Below are positions 48,326-60,272 of a stretch of DNA of 64,000 bases, piece after piece. Numbering within the stretch: the stretch's first letter is position 1; each line of letters starts with the position of its first letter. The notes beneath the pieces were generated by a model that was not told where the DNA came from, did not search any database, and saw only the letters and a list, made by a program, of their open reading frames with translations. Origin of the DNA: Chlorops oryzae (Eukaryota; Arthropoda; Insecta; Diptera; Chloropidae); assembly GCA_020466095.1 (NCBI GenBank), contig CM035806.1, forward strand, positions 12,514,724 to 12,578,723, given 5' to 3'. Position numbers and translations under genes: made by a program.

Positions 48326-48479
48326 AGCTAGAAACAGTCGCAGCGTATCGTATCGTAGCGTGACGTGACGTGACGGACGAGTTATGACTGGTCGATATAC
48401 ACATTTCCCAAATACTGGGTTGAATCAGCTGACACGTCACGTCACGTTACGATACGATACGCAGCGACTGTTTCTAGCT
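48326..48479. mobile_element. Long-TIR palindromic element (GTATCGTATCGTA)
   Basis: The first and last 45 bp or so are near reverse complements, starting AGCTAGAAACAGTCGC and including ACGTGACGTGAC. The central loop is about 60 bp. Confidence 0.8.
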
Positions 48480-48633
48480 GAAAAGGTTTTCAATTTTATA
48501 AAAATGATCCTGATCCTAGATCGCCCCTCCACATCTAAATTAAAGAATAACAAATTTGTAAAAATTTTCCTTATTTCATTTTATTTTTATGAAAACATGC
48601 TATTCAAAAATCATTATTGTGTGTGTCATAATA

Positions 48634-49191
48634 AAGCCCAAAATCCAATATTGCGAGAGCCCGATGCGAGACATCGGGGCGAGACGCGCAAATATTTAAA
48701 TACATTCAATCGTACGGCTCAGGCTCCAATGTATCGCACTGCGAGACCTCGCAGCGAGAAAAGTTTGAAAAATTGAATATTTCTCGTTGCGAGACAGTTT
48801 TAAAACTAATGATGTAGATATTTTTTAAGTACTCGCTATTGGGTACTCGTTAAAACTAGTGAAACCAAAAATGTTCAAATAAAATTTGTTGGTAATTTTA
48901 AAAACTTAAAGCAAAATTTGTTTGAAATTAAAAAAAATTAAGTAGTGAACAAGTTCAGCAGCAGTTATAGCCGTCATAAGCGAGAACATAAGTGATATCG
49001 AAAATTTTTTTTGAGTACTCGGAACTTGTAAGATTGGTACTTGCTTCAAATATTGCATTACTAGAAGTGAAATTATGCTATCATCTGCGCGACGCAGAAC
49101 TTTCATTGGAGATTGAAATGCGTCACGCAAAATATTGGCGTGACGTCTCGGCGTCTCGCATCGAGCTCTCGCAATATTGGATTTTGAGCTT
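48634..49191. mobile_element. Long-TIR element (AATCCAATATTGCGAGAG)
   Basis: The ends, starting AAGCCCAAAATCCAATATTG and ending in the near reverse complement CAATATTGGATTTTGAGCTT, match over roughly 40 bp. The interior repeats GCGAGAC/GTCTCGC. Superfamily undetermined. Confidence 0.8.
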
Positions 49192-50405
49192 AATTATATC
49201 TTGTTTTTCTTCTTTGAATCTTTAATTTCCGTTTCATTTGTAGAGCTATTTGCTGTGAAAAGCCTGATCCCAGTTCCTCCCAAGTTATTGCAAATGGAAA
49301 ATGTTCTATTACCTCCTTTTTTTGGAATCTAAATAAAAGGATTAGAAATTAACAAAAACTTGTATTATACATATATCTCTCCCTTTCTCGCTCTCCTCCT
49401 TCTTTTACTCTTTACATTTTCGGGCATAACTCCGGTTCTAATAATCGGACAGGACTTCTTAGCAAATCTTTCCAGAAAAAGTTAACTTTTTGTCGCGTCC
49501 GTATGTAGCTGATTGCCATTCGGGACTGCATAGAAACTTTGGAAAATATAAAAGTCCGCATAGGCTGCACGAAAGTAGATATTGAGAAGCAAAAGTACTG
49601 TTTACCGCATACTTGAATTCGGGACTTAAAATTGCTCATTTAAGTGTCGCGACCGTTTGGAAATGCCCATATGCACTCTCTGAACCAATCCGAAGAACCC
49701 CTAAAAATTTCATAAAGATCGGCCCAGTAGGAAAAACTTTAGTTAGGTAACAACACTTTTGCCACATTTCCTTTCCTGGACCAGTTCGGAATTTGACCCA
49801 CTGTACATTACCAAAGCACTCTTTCTCTCGGTACGCCCCTGTGCTTGGAAATTTTTCATGATACTCTCAAATGTTTCCTTAAAGTCGGTCTGTCATATTA
49901 AAGTGGACTAGAGAAAGTAAAAAAAAGCAATTGGTATTTCCGATGAGTTCGAATTTACAGGCAATGAATCTTCCCCGTATCGGAAAGAAGATCCGCTTAA
50001 AAGGTCACACCCGTCAGATTGCTGTAACAATGGGGTATAACGTAGGCGGCTATGAGTTTCAATTTAAAAGCGACAAAGTTGAGGATTAGGACTTTCATTT
50101 GCTTCCTTCATTTTAAAGGAATATTTTTTTTTCTTTTACAAGAATTATAGAAAAGAAGATTGCGCACAACGTGTTTCAAAATCGATTCGGTCTGCGCATC
50201 TGCGTCATAAATGAAAAGCTGCTTGAAAATTTTAAATTTAAATAGTGCCGCGTAAATGCTTTAGAAATTTTTTCTGTAAGTGAAAACAGTTTGACGTAAA
50301 GAAAAGCGCAGACGAATTGGAAAATTTTAAACTATGACGTAGCTTGAAAACATCTCTTGAATTTTTTTTTTTAATATTAACGATTGTGTGTTTGCTGATT
50401 TGTTA

Positions 50406-50490
50406 CAGTGAAAGCTCTACTTGCGGACAGCTCGCATAAGCGGACAAGAAGGCCGCAGCCGTCGGTGTCCGCTTATGGGAGCTTTCGCTG
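50406..50490. mobile_element. Family D mini-MITE, 85 bp, TA duplication
   Basis: CAGTGAAAGCTCTACTTGCG at the left and the near inverse ending GGGAGCTTTCGCTG at the right. TA flanks both ends. Almost only TIRs remain. Confidence 0.85.
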
Positions 50491-50499
50491 TATATTGAA

Positions 50500-50890
50500 A
50501 AAGGAAAGGATTGGTCCTAGCGACTTTGGACTTTGGAAAATAAGGATTGGATCTGAAAATATTGCCCAAGTGCCTACACCCAGTTATAAAATTACTATAT
50601 TAAATTTGACAATACCAAAACGCACATTGATGTCGATGAATGAAATCGTTAACGAAAGTCTAGTTACGTAGAAAACTGTGTGATTCATATCTACGCAGAC
50701 AAACATACCATTGCAAAGTTGAATGCTCTACTAGCTATATTATCGAAGTATATTCTAATATCGGGGAAGACCATATTAGAAATAACTATTGTTCGGCATA
50801 CTAATTAATATTAGGTACTACGTATCAGATTGTGCATATGAAGTTCTTGTAAGAAAACCCAGGCTTCTTAGAACATCATCGTGGGTTCGA
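50500..50890 (+). repeat. Repeat copy, possibly LTR upstream part (copy 1)
   Basis: About 390 bp matching 51625-51919 with indels; shared blocks include CATATCTACGCAGAC, AAGTATATTCTAAT and GGCTTCTTAGAACATCAT. Ends in the tRNA-like module at 50889. Confidence 0.55.
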
Positions 50891-50910
50891 CTGCTCCAGC
50901 GAGCGTACGA
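50889..50910 (+). repeat. tRNA-like module 5 (B-box part only)
   Basis: GTGGGTTCGACTGCTCC followed by a T-run. It abuts the repeat at 50500 and mirrors the layout of module 3. Confidence 0.35.
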
Positions 50911-51184
50911 TTTTTTTTTTTTTTTGGTAAAAGTAGATAATTTAACATTTAAATTATTTAAAAAACTTAGAAATCAAAACATTTTACCATAATTTTTTGC
51001 TTAAAAAATTTAAAAAAAAATTCTATAGGAATTTCTTGAACGTGCTTGTGCGTGACTTTTGGAAGACCCGACGAAAGCAACTTGTTTTATTGGATTCGCG
51101 TCCAACTTACTTTCTGCTCCCCGTAATTTTTCCTTAAAATTTACTTGCCTGTTTTTTATTCTCCATTTTTCCACAAATTCTTTG

Positions 51185-51258
51185 GCTTGCGGCAGGGTTC
51201 GAACTCTGGGCCTTCCAGATTACAAGTCTAGCACACTTCAACTACGCCATCGCGCGAT
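51185..51258 (-). repeat. tRNA-like module 6
   Basis: Minus strand: CGCGATGGCGTAGTTGAAG, then GAGTTCGAACCCTGCC. A-box and B-box are good. Inverted relative to module 5. Confidence 0.55.
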
Positions 51259-51624
51259 ATGATTTCAGCTTGCTAGATTGATTATATCAATGTAAGTGCA
51301 AAAAAAAACTGTTCAATAAGGGGATCTTATCTGTGTGAAGAGTCTCCATATTAATTTAATAACGTTTCTTATTGATTCAATAGGTAGCAACGTAAATTTC
51401 AACGCAATTCATGAATTAATATGAAAACAAACTCAAATTAATATGGTGCAACTTCAAATCAATGCAACTTTAACATACTCCACGAAATATATGGAAACTA
51501 CATCAAATCAAAGTTGGAAATTTTTACTTTAATATGTTTCGGTATTATTTTTCTTCTATATTCAAACATATTGAATTAATATGGCTCGGATTTGATTTTA
51601 AGTTGCAGTTTTTCCCTCAGTGTA

Positions 51625-52560
51625 ACTGTTATAAAATTTTATTATTAAATTTGACAACCCCAAATCGCCGTTATGTCGAGAATGAAATTCATTAAAATTG
51701 TTACGAGAAACCTGTGTGATCATATCTACGCAGACCTAAAACATACCTTGTGGCAAAGTTGAATGCTCCTACTAGCTTATAGTTATGAAGTATATTCTAA
51801 TTCGGGGAAGATCCTACGGAAATAACTTAGGTGTGGCATAACCAACATTCATACAAGGTACTTACAGGTATCGATTGGCATAAAGTCTGCAGAAAACCAC
51901 AGGCTTCTTAGAACATCATATCGTCGGCTTAAAGTGTAAACCTGCTAACTAACAATTTCAAAACTTTACAGGGTAAACAAAAAACACTTTTTTTTCAAGA
52001 CTTCAAAGTAGGGAAGGAGACCCAAAATATGGATGGTTTATTTTGTTCCTATATGAAGTCTGTTCTAAATTCGATTTTGTGCACCATACAAAGTCTACTT
52101 GGAGTCACTTGCTGGTGTTAGCTGTGAACTTTGACCAAAGTTGGACTTAGCAGTTTTACTCATAACCAATTTCTCCGTATTTAGAATTTGAAATTAAAAA
52201 AGATTTTTTTTTCCTGACGATGCAGTGTGCTTTTTTCTATCGAATGACATAGAAAAATCGGAATCGGTTAAAAGTGGACTTAGCAGGTTTACACTTTAAG
52301 CCGACGATATATTCTGTTAGAAGGGTATAAATACCCCACCGCCGAGCGTCAGCGATACTCGCCTTTTTGTGAGAGGATCACGTGCGTGCCTGTAACTATC
52401 GATCCCTGTCACAACCAGACACGGTTACCCCCCACTCGAATCAGTCCCGAGGGAAAAATTCCCGCTGGATCTTAGCTTCCTTTAACGGTTCGGGAAAGAA
52501 ATAAAGAGATATTTACCGTAATAATTTTGCTATAAGAACCAATTAACGGTAAACAAATCT
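51625..52560 (+). mobile_element. LTR-like sequence (copy 2) split by a MITE
   Basis: 51625-51919 repeats 50500-50890. After the MITE at 51920-52308 the sequence continues with a TATA box (GGTATAAATACCCC at 52325), a GC-richer transcribed-looking segment and an AATAAA at about 52500. This resembles a retrotransposon LTR (promoter, R, poly(A) signal). No gag or pol is seen, so it would be a solo LTR or remnant. Confidence 0.5.
51920..52308. mobile_element. TIR element (ATCGTCGGCTTAAAGTGTAA)
   Basis: A 28-bp inverted repeat, starting ATCGTCGGCTTAAAGTGTAA and ending TTACACTTTAAGCCGACGAT, with ACCTGCTAA next inside. 389 bp, inserted in the LTR-like repeat. Confidence 0.88.
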
Positions 52561-53036
52561 TTTTCCACTATTCAATCTATCATGCAGATAAAAGGGTTAA
52601 AAGAGTGCAGCCAATGTGATTGTTAGCTGGGATTTTATTTGTTTTGCCCTTTGAGGTCTCTATACCTGTACGCCTGACGTCAAGGCCCATCCATTTAATC
52701 TCTACGGGCCGGCTCAAAAACTACTTTCGATTTAACCTTTCGCATTAAAATCATGATAATTATTTTTTATTTATAACTACTCTTTATCCCTTACAGGACG
52801 GGCTTTCCTCATCAATGAAGTAGGTGTTCCGGGTATGACAAAAAGAAAATGTATACCTAAAAGGAATTAGGCATACAGCCAACATCTCAGAAGCTAAAGA
52901 TGTAACAAAAAAGGAGCAAATCTTTTTTTTTCGCGACTCTTTCTTTCTGTTCCCAAGGGACCTAAATGGAATATGGAGGTGGGTAAGTCTTACTAAATAT
53001 TCGAATGCTTGAAAAACAATAACGGGCTTTATAGTC

Positions 53037-53300
53037 AGGAATGCTTGGAAACAAAATACCCGCCACCAATAAACGAATACCTACATATGTATGTACATAT
53101 GTATATCTGTTTCAATAGATTTGGTATGACAGACCCAAAGATCACCACGATCAATAGATTTTCGTGAGGAAAAATCCATCTCATATCTAGATCAATTTCC
53201 TGATAAATTCCTGACGTAAGAGAAATTTTCATAAAAACGCACTCTTCCCACGCCCATTTCCGCCAACATAAATTACTTTAAAAATAGCGTAAGGTCCAAA
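53037..53300 (-). repeat. Probable INE-1-like remnant
   Basis: ATAGTCAGG, AAAATACCCGCC and CCACGCCCAT are in the order expected for a decayed reverse copy of the family at 13377. Low confidence. Confidence 0.35.
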
Positions 53301-53478
53301 ATTTCGTTACAGCCTAGAACTTAGTACTGGAAGTACCCTTAAAATGGACTGATCAAGTAATATAAATAGTTCTTATTCACGTCTTCGTAAAACTGTATGC
53401 CAAACGTATATGTCGAGGCAGAGAGATGGTATCGAATGTCCTTGTGACCCTGATCGTTTCTAAACACATTTCGTATGG

Positions 53479-54262
53479 TCCCTGTAGTAATTCCAACTAC
53501 TAACCGACTATTTCCCGACTAGTCACAAAAATACCAGGACTATTCCCTTTCAAAATGCCAATCAATGCCTTAAAATGTCTTTTTAAACTTTGAGCTGTCA
53601 TTGACAAACTAATCCTCCCACATTTAACTGCTTGAGCCGTAGACCTACCACGGTCAATTAGAGATCAATTGTCACATATGTACCAGTTGCTTTAATTTTT
53701 CAACTGAACTTCTAGACCATTTGTTGCTAATCGAGGTCTAGTCAATTCTCATATATAAAACATTCTACCCTGCAGTAATATGGACTGACCCGAGTGTAGC
53801 TTTCGGTCAGTGCTTCATGTTACCAGTACTAGTCCCCTCATAAATCCATTTCTAATTAATTCAACTGACCTTTTTAGCATGGGCCTGTCCTAGGGGAGGG
53901 ACTAGTCCTCAAAACGTCTGACCGTGGGTCAGTTTTTTTGGGTCTATTGTCGTAATTTTGTCTGGTGCTATATTCAAATAAAGCCAATAAAAAACTAATT
54001 TCTTATATATGTATATTCTATGTTGATGAAAGTGTCATTTACAGAATACTCTTAAACCAACCCGTTTATTACCGAACTCTGGCTGGCCGACTTCGATGGA
54101 GCAAACTTCCATAATATAACCGGTACGATTTAGAACGGTCAAAGGCTAGTCCTTCTTAGGAAATTGGCCGGCTCATTACTGCAGGGTACATTTTGACTAC
54201 TCACATTCCGAAAAACCTCAGAGTCTCCTTTCGGGTGAGTTGACTTCTTCATTACTGCAGGA
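53479..54262 (-). mobile_element. Composite element, family E (inverted duplicate of 25592-26570)
   Basis: Outer ends CCCTGTAGTAATTCC and CATTACTGCAGG, inner family E element at 53767-54187. It lacks the Harbinger-like insert and so shows the empty site (AAGGCATTGATTGGC, reverse complement around 53550-53570). Confidence 0.8.
53767..54187 (-). mobile_element. Family E inner copy
   Basis: ACCCTGCAGTAATATGG and CTCATTACTGCAGGGT bound it. Reverse complement of 25664-26091 with few differences. Confidence 0.85.
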
Positions 54263-54424
54263 GTCTGTCACTAACCCAGCAGGAAAGTTCCCCCCCCACC
54301 AAATCCGTGATGTCAGGGTGACTTTGGAGCCGGTATGCATGACAATTCGTAGGACAATTTGTATGACATTTGTACACGAACTGACAGAGACTTCCAGGTA
54401 GGGTTGTAAAAAAGGCATTCAGAG

Positions 54425-54918
54425 CAGGGTTGGAACCTGGCGAAGAAGAAAGTGCAGCAGTTATAACAAAAAAGGGCAGTAGATTTGAATTTTGCACAGT
54501 TCTTATTTTATTCTTTTCAAATAAAAAGAAAAAATAAATAAAAAGTACATTTCATGTAAATATTTCTCCATATTGCGCGTCTTCCAATGTGAAGCGAAGA
54601 TTTTTGGCAAGATTTTTTTCTGTTATATCAGCTGTCAAACTGTTAATATCGCGACATATAAGCTTCAATGGAAAATCCAAGATGTTAAACAAGGACAACA
54701 ATAGTATCTTTGTTACAAATAGAATTGCGGTGTTGATAATGTATAGCCAAAATTGGTACTTTTTTGGTAGTTATCGTTAGGAGTTTGGTTTGACAAAAAA
54801 AAAATTGAGGGACGAAAATCGCAGTAGATTTTAAGCTTTTTGCAGTGTCGCAGTAGATGTCAAAAATTTCAAAAAAACGCAGTAGATCTACTGCAATTGC
54901 AGTAAAGTTCCAACCCTG
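54425..54918. mobile_element. hAT MITE with CAGGGTTGGAAC ends
   Basis: CAGGGTTGGAACCT and AGTTCCAACCCTG bound 494 bp. Flanking 8-mers ATTCAGAG and ATTTAGAG differ at one base. Right-end subterminal repeats contain GCAGTAGATCTACTGC. Confidence 0.9.
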
Positions 54919-54929
54919 ATTTAGAGTTT

Positions 54930-56800
54930 AGATTAAATCGATTTTTTTAAGCATCGATTATTTTTTTTCTCGATTTTAAATAAAATCGTTTTATTTTTTC
55001 GATCTTAAATTTTCTTTTTTTTTTTAAAAATCTCTGGCAACTGTTTAAAATATGAGGAAAACATAGGTTTATAATTATGCAGGTCTTCTATTAATCGAAA
55101 TTCGATTTTTTCATGAATTTTAGATATCTACTTCCAGGGTGACTTTGTCTTCGTGGGATTAGAAAAAGTCACTAGTGACGCCAAGCAGGATATTTTCCCC
55201 AAATTCGATCGTTCATCGCTGCTCCATGATCGAAATTTGCAATGAGAATTTTTTATTCCTCCCGATTGTTGTAATCGAATGCTAGAACAAAACGAAACGA
55301 TATTTTCAAATCATAAACGGCCACTACCAAAAACAAAAACACACAGAGAAAGAGAGGTGCAGGGAGGGTGGGAGGTAGTGAGGTAGAGAGAGAGAAAGAG
55401 TGTGTGAGAGAGAGAGAGAGAAAGTAACGAAAAAATCCATATAATATAAAACAGTTAACACAATGTTGCGAGGTGGATCCAGCGGTATGGCTTTGCTGTC
55501 CAATTGCGGTGGGGTCAATGAGCTTTGTTGCTGGCAGTCGGAGAACTTCTTCTACAAAGGCAGGCGCACGAGCGTTCAGGTGGACGGTTGGACAGTCGGT
55601 CTGGCGGGCTGGCGGGGTGGCGGCGTGGCGGCGGCCAAGTCATGACTTCTTGGCTCATGAAATTTCGAAAGAATACCGCTACTTAAAACAGCTTCTGAAA
55701 AGTGCTTTTGCACATATGTATGTATTCCTACATTACCCGAGGCAAACGAATATTTATGAATACACACATGCATGCATTTACATATGTTTCTACGTGTGCA
55801 CAAACATATGTATGAACGTCCGTTCGATTGTGTACATACATATGTACCTACATTTCTTTAGCTGAGACTTCTTGCGGAGATATCGCTCAACGGGCAGAAT
55901 TGCCGAAAAAATGTTGTAATCGAAGCGGAGAGCATTTTATTACCACTTTCTTCGCGTTCTGGCTTTCTTTTTGTAATTTTTTATTTTACTTTATTCATTT
56001 TTTATTTTATTTTTTTTTTTTTGTGTGGGGAAAGAACAGTTATGAACACTCATACGTTCGCTCTCATCGTTACAGCAAGGTCGGTCGCGGCGCGAAGAGT
56101 GCACGCGAAATTTCCCCGGCTGATGAAATTGATCTGGCAACTGATACCTATGTACGTATGTATTTATGTATATATGTATGCTCTTTTTTCTTTTCTTTTA
56201 CCAAAAAATTCAATTCTTTCCTTCTCATTCTATTAAAGTGTCGGTTCGTGTAGCTGTGTGCGCATGTGTGAATGTGAATGTAGAAAAAATAAATTTAAAA
56301 AAAAAAAAAAAATCCGTTTTTGGCAATTAATCATAAAAAGAACAGTTAAGTGAACTGAGAAACACGTACCCATCCAAGCCATGAAAGCAACAGCTCGCTC
56401 ACGCTCTCTCCCGCTCTTCCCAGAAATGTACTCTCCACGTCAACCTGAAGTTAGAACTCAAAAGAGAGTAGGAGTGCGATTGTTCAATCGGTGAGCAAAG
56501 AACAAGTGCTAGAATCTTAATTCAAGCATAGTTAAATGTAATTTCCTTAAATTGAATTAAATTGAATTAATTAATTTTGGTAAATTTACTCAAAGAGACC
56601 GAAATTTATTGCATTTGAAATGGTCGAAAAAAAGAAAAAAAAAATTAAAATAATAAAATAAATTCCATTCTTACATTCGATTCGAGCTGCTACTTTTTCT
56701 CTTATTATTATGAATTTTTTTCTTCTTTTTTTTTTTTTTTTGCTTTTTTCTTCAGCAACAACAAGAAAATTTCTTTTGCTCTTCCATTAAAAGCATTTCA
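54930..56800. other. No supported gene
   Basis: Contains a GA tract near 55360-55425 and many ACATATGTATGTA motifs. A plus-strand ORF at 55463 (Gly-rich, 60 codons) has no domain or splice support. Confidence 0.4.
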
Positions 56801-58127
56801 TTGAAATATGTTCTCTTTGAAGCTCTGGCGAGAGACGCTCTGCTGCAATTCAATTTACGCTCTTTTAAGCCAGCTTTGACGACGTCCACGGTGAAATCAT
56901 CGTTCCTCGATCGTGTCGTGTTTCGTGCGACGCTAGCGTCTGCGCCTTTCTTCGGCTGGCGTCTTTTCGCTCACTGCGCCGTTGCTTCTGCTGCTGCTGC
57001 TGCTGCTGCTGTTATTGTTGTTGCTGCTTCTTGTGTTGATTCGGCTCGTTCCTTGACTTTTACGTATTATTGTTTTGATTCCCATATTCTTAGCAACTCT
57101 GCAGTAAGAACGTTCGTTGACCTCTTACTGTTTCTGGGGAATGGAGCAAGCGAGCGACCGAGCGACCGAGCGAGAGAAGCAATGGCGATAGCGATGGCGT
57201 GAGAGAAAAAGAGAACGGGAATGCCGTCTTGAGTGATAGTGCAGTAACTTACCTATGGGTTTGGTTGCTCATTCTTTTCTTTTTCTTTTTTTTGTTCATT
57301 TTATTTTTACTGGTGTTGTTGTTCTTGGCGTTGTTGCATGAGCTGGAAGGGGGGACTCGTACGGCTAGCGGTACTTTCTTAACTTGTTTTCCAACTTCAC
57401 CGTAATGATGTGATATAAAATGTTTGTGCGTGCTACATGCTACGTTTGAATGTATGTATGTACATATAGGATACAAGCAACTAAAGTGACACAACTCAAA
57501 ATTTGTGAAATTTGTCAATTTTGAATGAGTTCTGCTATGGATTTTGTTCCTAAGTCACCTGCAGGAAAAATTCCATTCCGTTTTTCTTATTATTAAAGGC
57601 CGAAAAAAATGCCGTAATGCCGTTCTTCTTGCTTTGATTGACACTGCAAAGCATTCTGTTTTTTTCGCGTTTTCTGAAAAATGGCAAATTTTGAGTTGTG
57701 TCTCTTTAGTTGCCGGGGTGCGATATGTAGGTATGTGAATACGATCGAGTGTGTAGGCTTGTTACTTTTTTCGCGGCAACGCAGTTACATACATACATCT
57801 ATACTCGTGTATGATCGCTTGAGCGAGCTGTAAGAAAGCGTTCCTGTTTGTATTTTAAATCAAAAGCAGAAAGGAATTTTTGTAATAAGTATTTTAAATT
57901 TTTAAAATTTTTTTTAAATTAAAAAAAAATTTTTTTTTTTTTTTTTTGGTGGAATTATCGAAATTCCTGTTGGCATTATTATGGCCTATTGATGTGTTCT
58001 CAGATTGCTGTTGTTGTTGTTGTTGTTGCTGCTGTGGTTGTAAATTTGCAATTTGAGGATCTGTCAAGTTGATGTCACTTAACGTTGCTGCTGAGTTCAA
58101 AGTTGCATGCAGAGATCAACGGAAGGG

Positions 58128-58176
<49 letters not shown>

Positions 58177-59150
58177 TCTCTTCTCTCTCTCTCTCTCGAT
58201 CGCTCGCTTTCTTTCTTCGAAGATTACACTCTTCTCATACATGATCGGTTGCTGTGATTGTTTGTAGTCGTTCGTGTTGTTGTTGTTGTTGTTGTGTAAG
58301 TGTGGCTGTTGTCCCAACATGCCGTTAGAGTTCTGTCCGTTGGACTTTTTTATCTGCGTAAAACAGGAAATTGAGTGGACTTGGCCAAACGGCTACAGGA
58401 ATGATCACAGCCCAAAAGAGGGTGCACACGATATATTGAGAGTTGGCCATGGAGAGGAAAAGGTCTTTTGACACTGCATTTATCTTTTGTGTATTCAATG
58501 TTGTTGTTGTTGTTGTTGTTTAAAATCGATGAGCTTGCGAGGAGGTTCCAAAACGAAAGGTAAACACTTTTTGGTGAAATGCTGCCAAAGATTCTGGAGA
58601 GTTCTCTTGTTGCTGTTGTTGTTGTTGCTGCTGTCATTGTTGTTTTTGTTGTTGAATCGTGTTCGGTTCTTCGTGTTCACTTAAACTTTGTCCATTTCTT
58701 CTTTAAAGTTTGTTGTTGTTGATGTTTTTTTTCCATTTTTTTTTTTTTTTTTTTTTTTGGGCGAAGTTGCGAAAAACGACGAAAATTGTAAATCTCGAAT
58801 GCGTCGAGTGAGATTACAGGAAATGCAAGCCTGCGAAGGTTTTTAGTGTGCAATCGTTTGCCCGCATGGCCAGCAGCCGGTACAGGTCAAATAATTTCAA
58901 GGAAAAAAAAAAAAAAAAACAAAATAAACTAAATTTAAAAAGCAAAAAACCAATTCAGTTCGGTTCGTTAATTTAATCGCTATTTAATATCGCATGGAAT
59001 TATTGCGAAATTATTTCGCGGAAAGACTTTCTTTAAGCGGATAAGAAGAAAAAAAAGAACAAAAGTTTCCAATCAAATTTTCTATGACAAAGGAAGTGGC
59101 AGTGGCGAGCGCGCGGACTTGATCGGAAAGTTAAGTGGAAATTCGGAGTG
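56801..59150. other. CAG/CAA-rich interval, possible minus-strand leader exons
   Basis: GTTGTT and GCTGCT runs read as CAA/CAG on the minus strand at 56985-57030, 58008-58035, 58275-58293, 58500-58520 and 58605-58635. Splice-acceptor-like sites occur at about 58358 and 58101 (minus), giving peptides such as NGQNSNGMLGQQPH and SDINLTDPQIANLQPQQ, but no donors close the exons. This could be 5' UTR or low-complexity coding sequence of a gene extending outside the window. A CT tract occupies 58130-58200. Confidence 0.3.
58130..58200. repeat. CT microsatellite
   Basis: Nearly pure (CT)n. Confidence 0.95.
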
Positions 59151-59228
59151 ATTCGTAGCTTTTCGGAGCGAGAAGATACGGTGAAAGTGCAAATGGTTTT
59201 TTTTTCGCTTTTTTTGAATATGTACCTA

Positions 59229-59393
59229 CAGTGTACTCTCTCTATTTGCGAACACCCACATTCTAAACGGAGACTTTGCGAATGCTCTAGCGATCCTGCT
59301 TCAGTCAGTGCTTCTCAAACAGTTTCCTCTTGAGCGGAAAACTCTGTTAAACGGACTTATTTTTCGGTTCCACAGGTGTAGGAGAGTACACTG
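59229..59393. mobile_element. Family D MITE, TA duplication
   Basis: CAGTGTACTCTCTCTATTTG at the left and GGAGAGTACACTG at the right, flanked by TA. Internal GCGAATGCTCTAG is shared with 25407. Confidence 0.8.
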
Positions 59394-60153
59394 TACAACA
59401 TTTTCGGAGCATGTATTTGCAGCTTAACTTTTTTATTTGTTTTTGTATTAAAGCCAATTTTTTTTTTTTTTTTTTTTTTTTTTGGTATGACAGGAGAACC
59501 CGATCTTGTAGACAGACATTTGTGGATAATGGATAAATTTTAGCCGATTGTCGAAAAGGTCTTCGGATACGAGAAGTGTTCGGATGTGAAGGGAAAGAGG
59601 TCAAAGCAGAAAGTCAGATCTCTTGGGAGGCTTATTAAGAGAAATTCCAAAATATTCGCTTGGCTCGGATATGTGGATATGCAGATGATTTTTCCTCTTT
59701 GTTGAAGTATTTTTCCGATTATGCGTATTTAGGGGAATTTCGACTGTAGTCGGAAAAATTCCATCTCGAAATTTGAGAAGAAGAAGAAAGGAAACTTGCG
59801 TAGATTTTTGAATTTCACATTTGTTTTTCTTTTTAATTCACGTAAACATCGATTGATTGATTGACTGTGTTCTCTCATATGACAAGAAAAAGAATAAACT
59901 TTCTTAATAGATAGTAAAGGAAAAAACTTGCAACGTTAAGAAAACCTAACCAACATTGTGTGTGGGTAACGAAAACAAGAAGAAAAAAAACCTTTTCAGA
60001 TTTCAACGATGCACCAATTGATGACCTATTCTAAAGTAGAATTTGCTCTCCTGGCTTGATCATAAGAGAGCTTCATATAATGCCGAGCACTATCAGAGGT
60101 ACGTATGTAAAAAAAAAAAATAAAACCCTTTACACGAGTTTATAATATACCAA

Positions 60154-60272
60154 CAGGGGCGGACTGGGCCTATGGGCAATCGGACAAATGCCGGTGCGCT
60201 GTGCTTGTTTGCTGTTAGGTTTTTTTTTTTTTTCTTAGATAACAGAGCCTTTGACCCCCAGTCCGCCCCCTG
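60154..60272. mobile_element. 119-bp hAT MITE
   Basis: CAGGGGCGGACTGGG and CCCAGTCCGCCCCCTG are TIRs, with an exact 8-bp duplication TATACCAA (60146-60153 and 60273-60280). Confidence 0.93.

Noticed and set aside
55463..55645. Gly-rich 60-codon ORF with an ATG in good context
   Set aside because: No splice continuation, no family resemblance, and the local sequence is GGC-repetitive.
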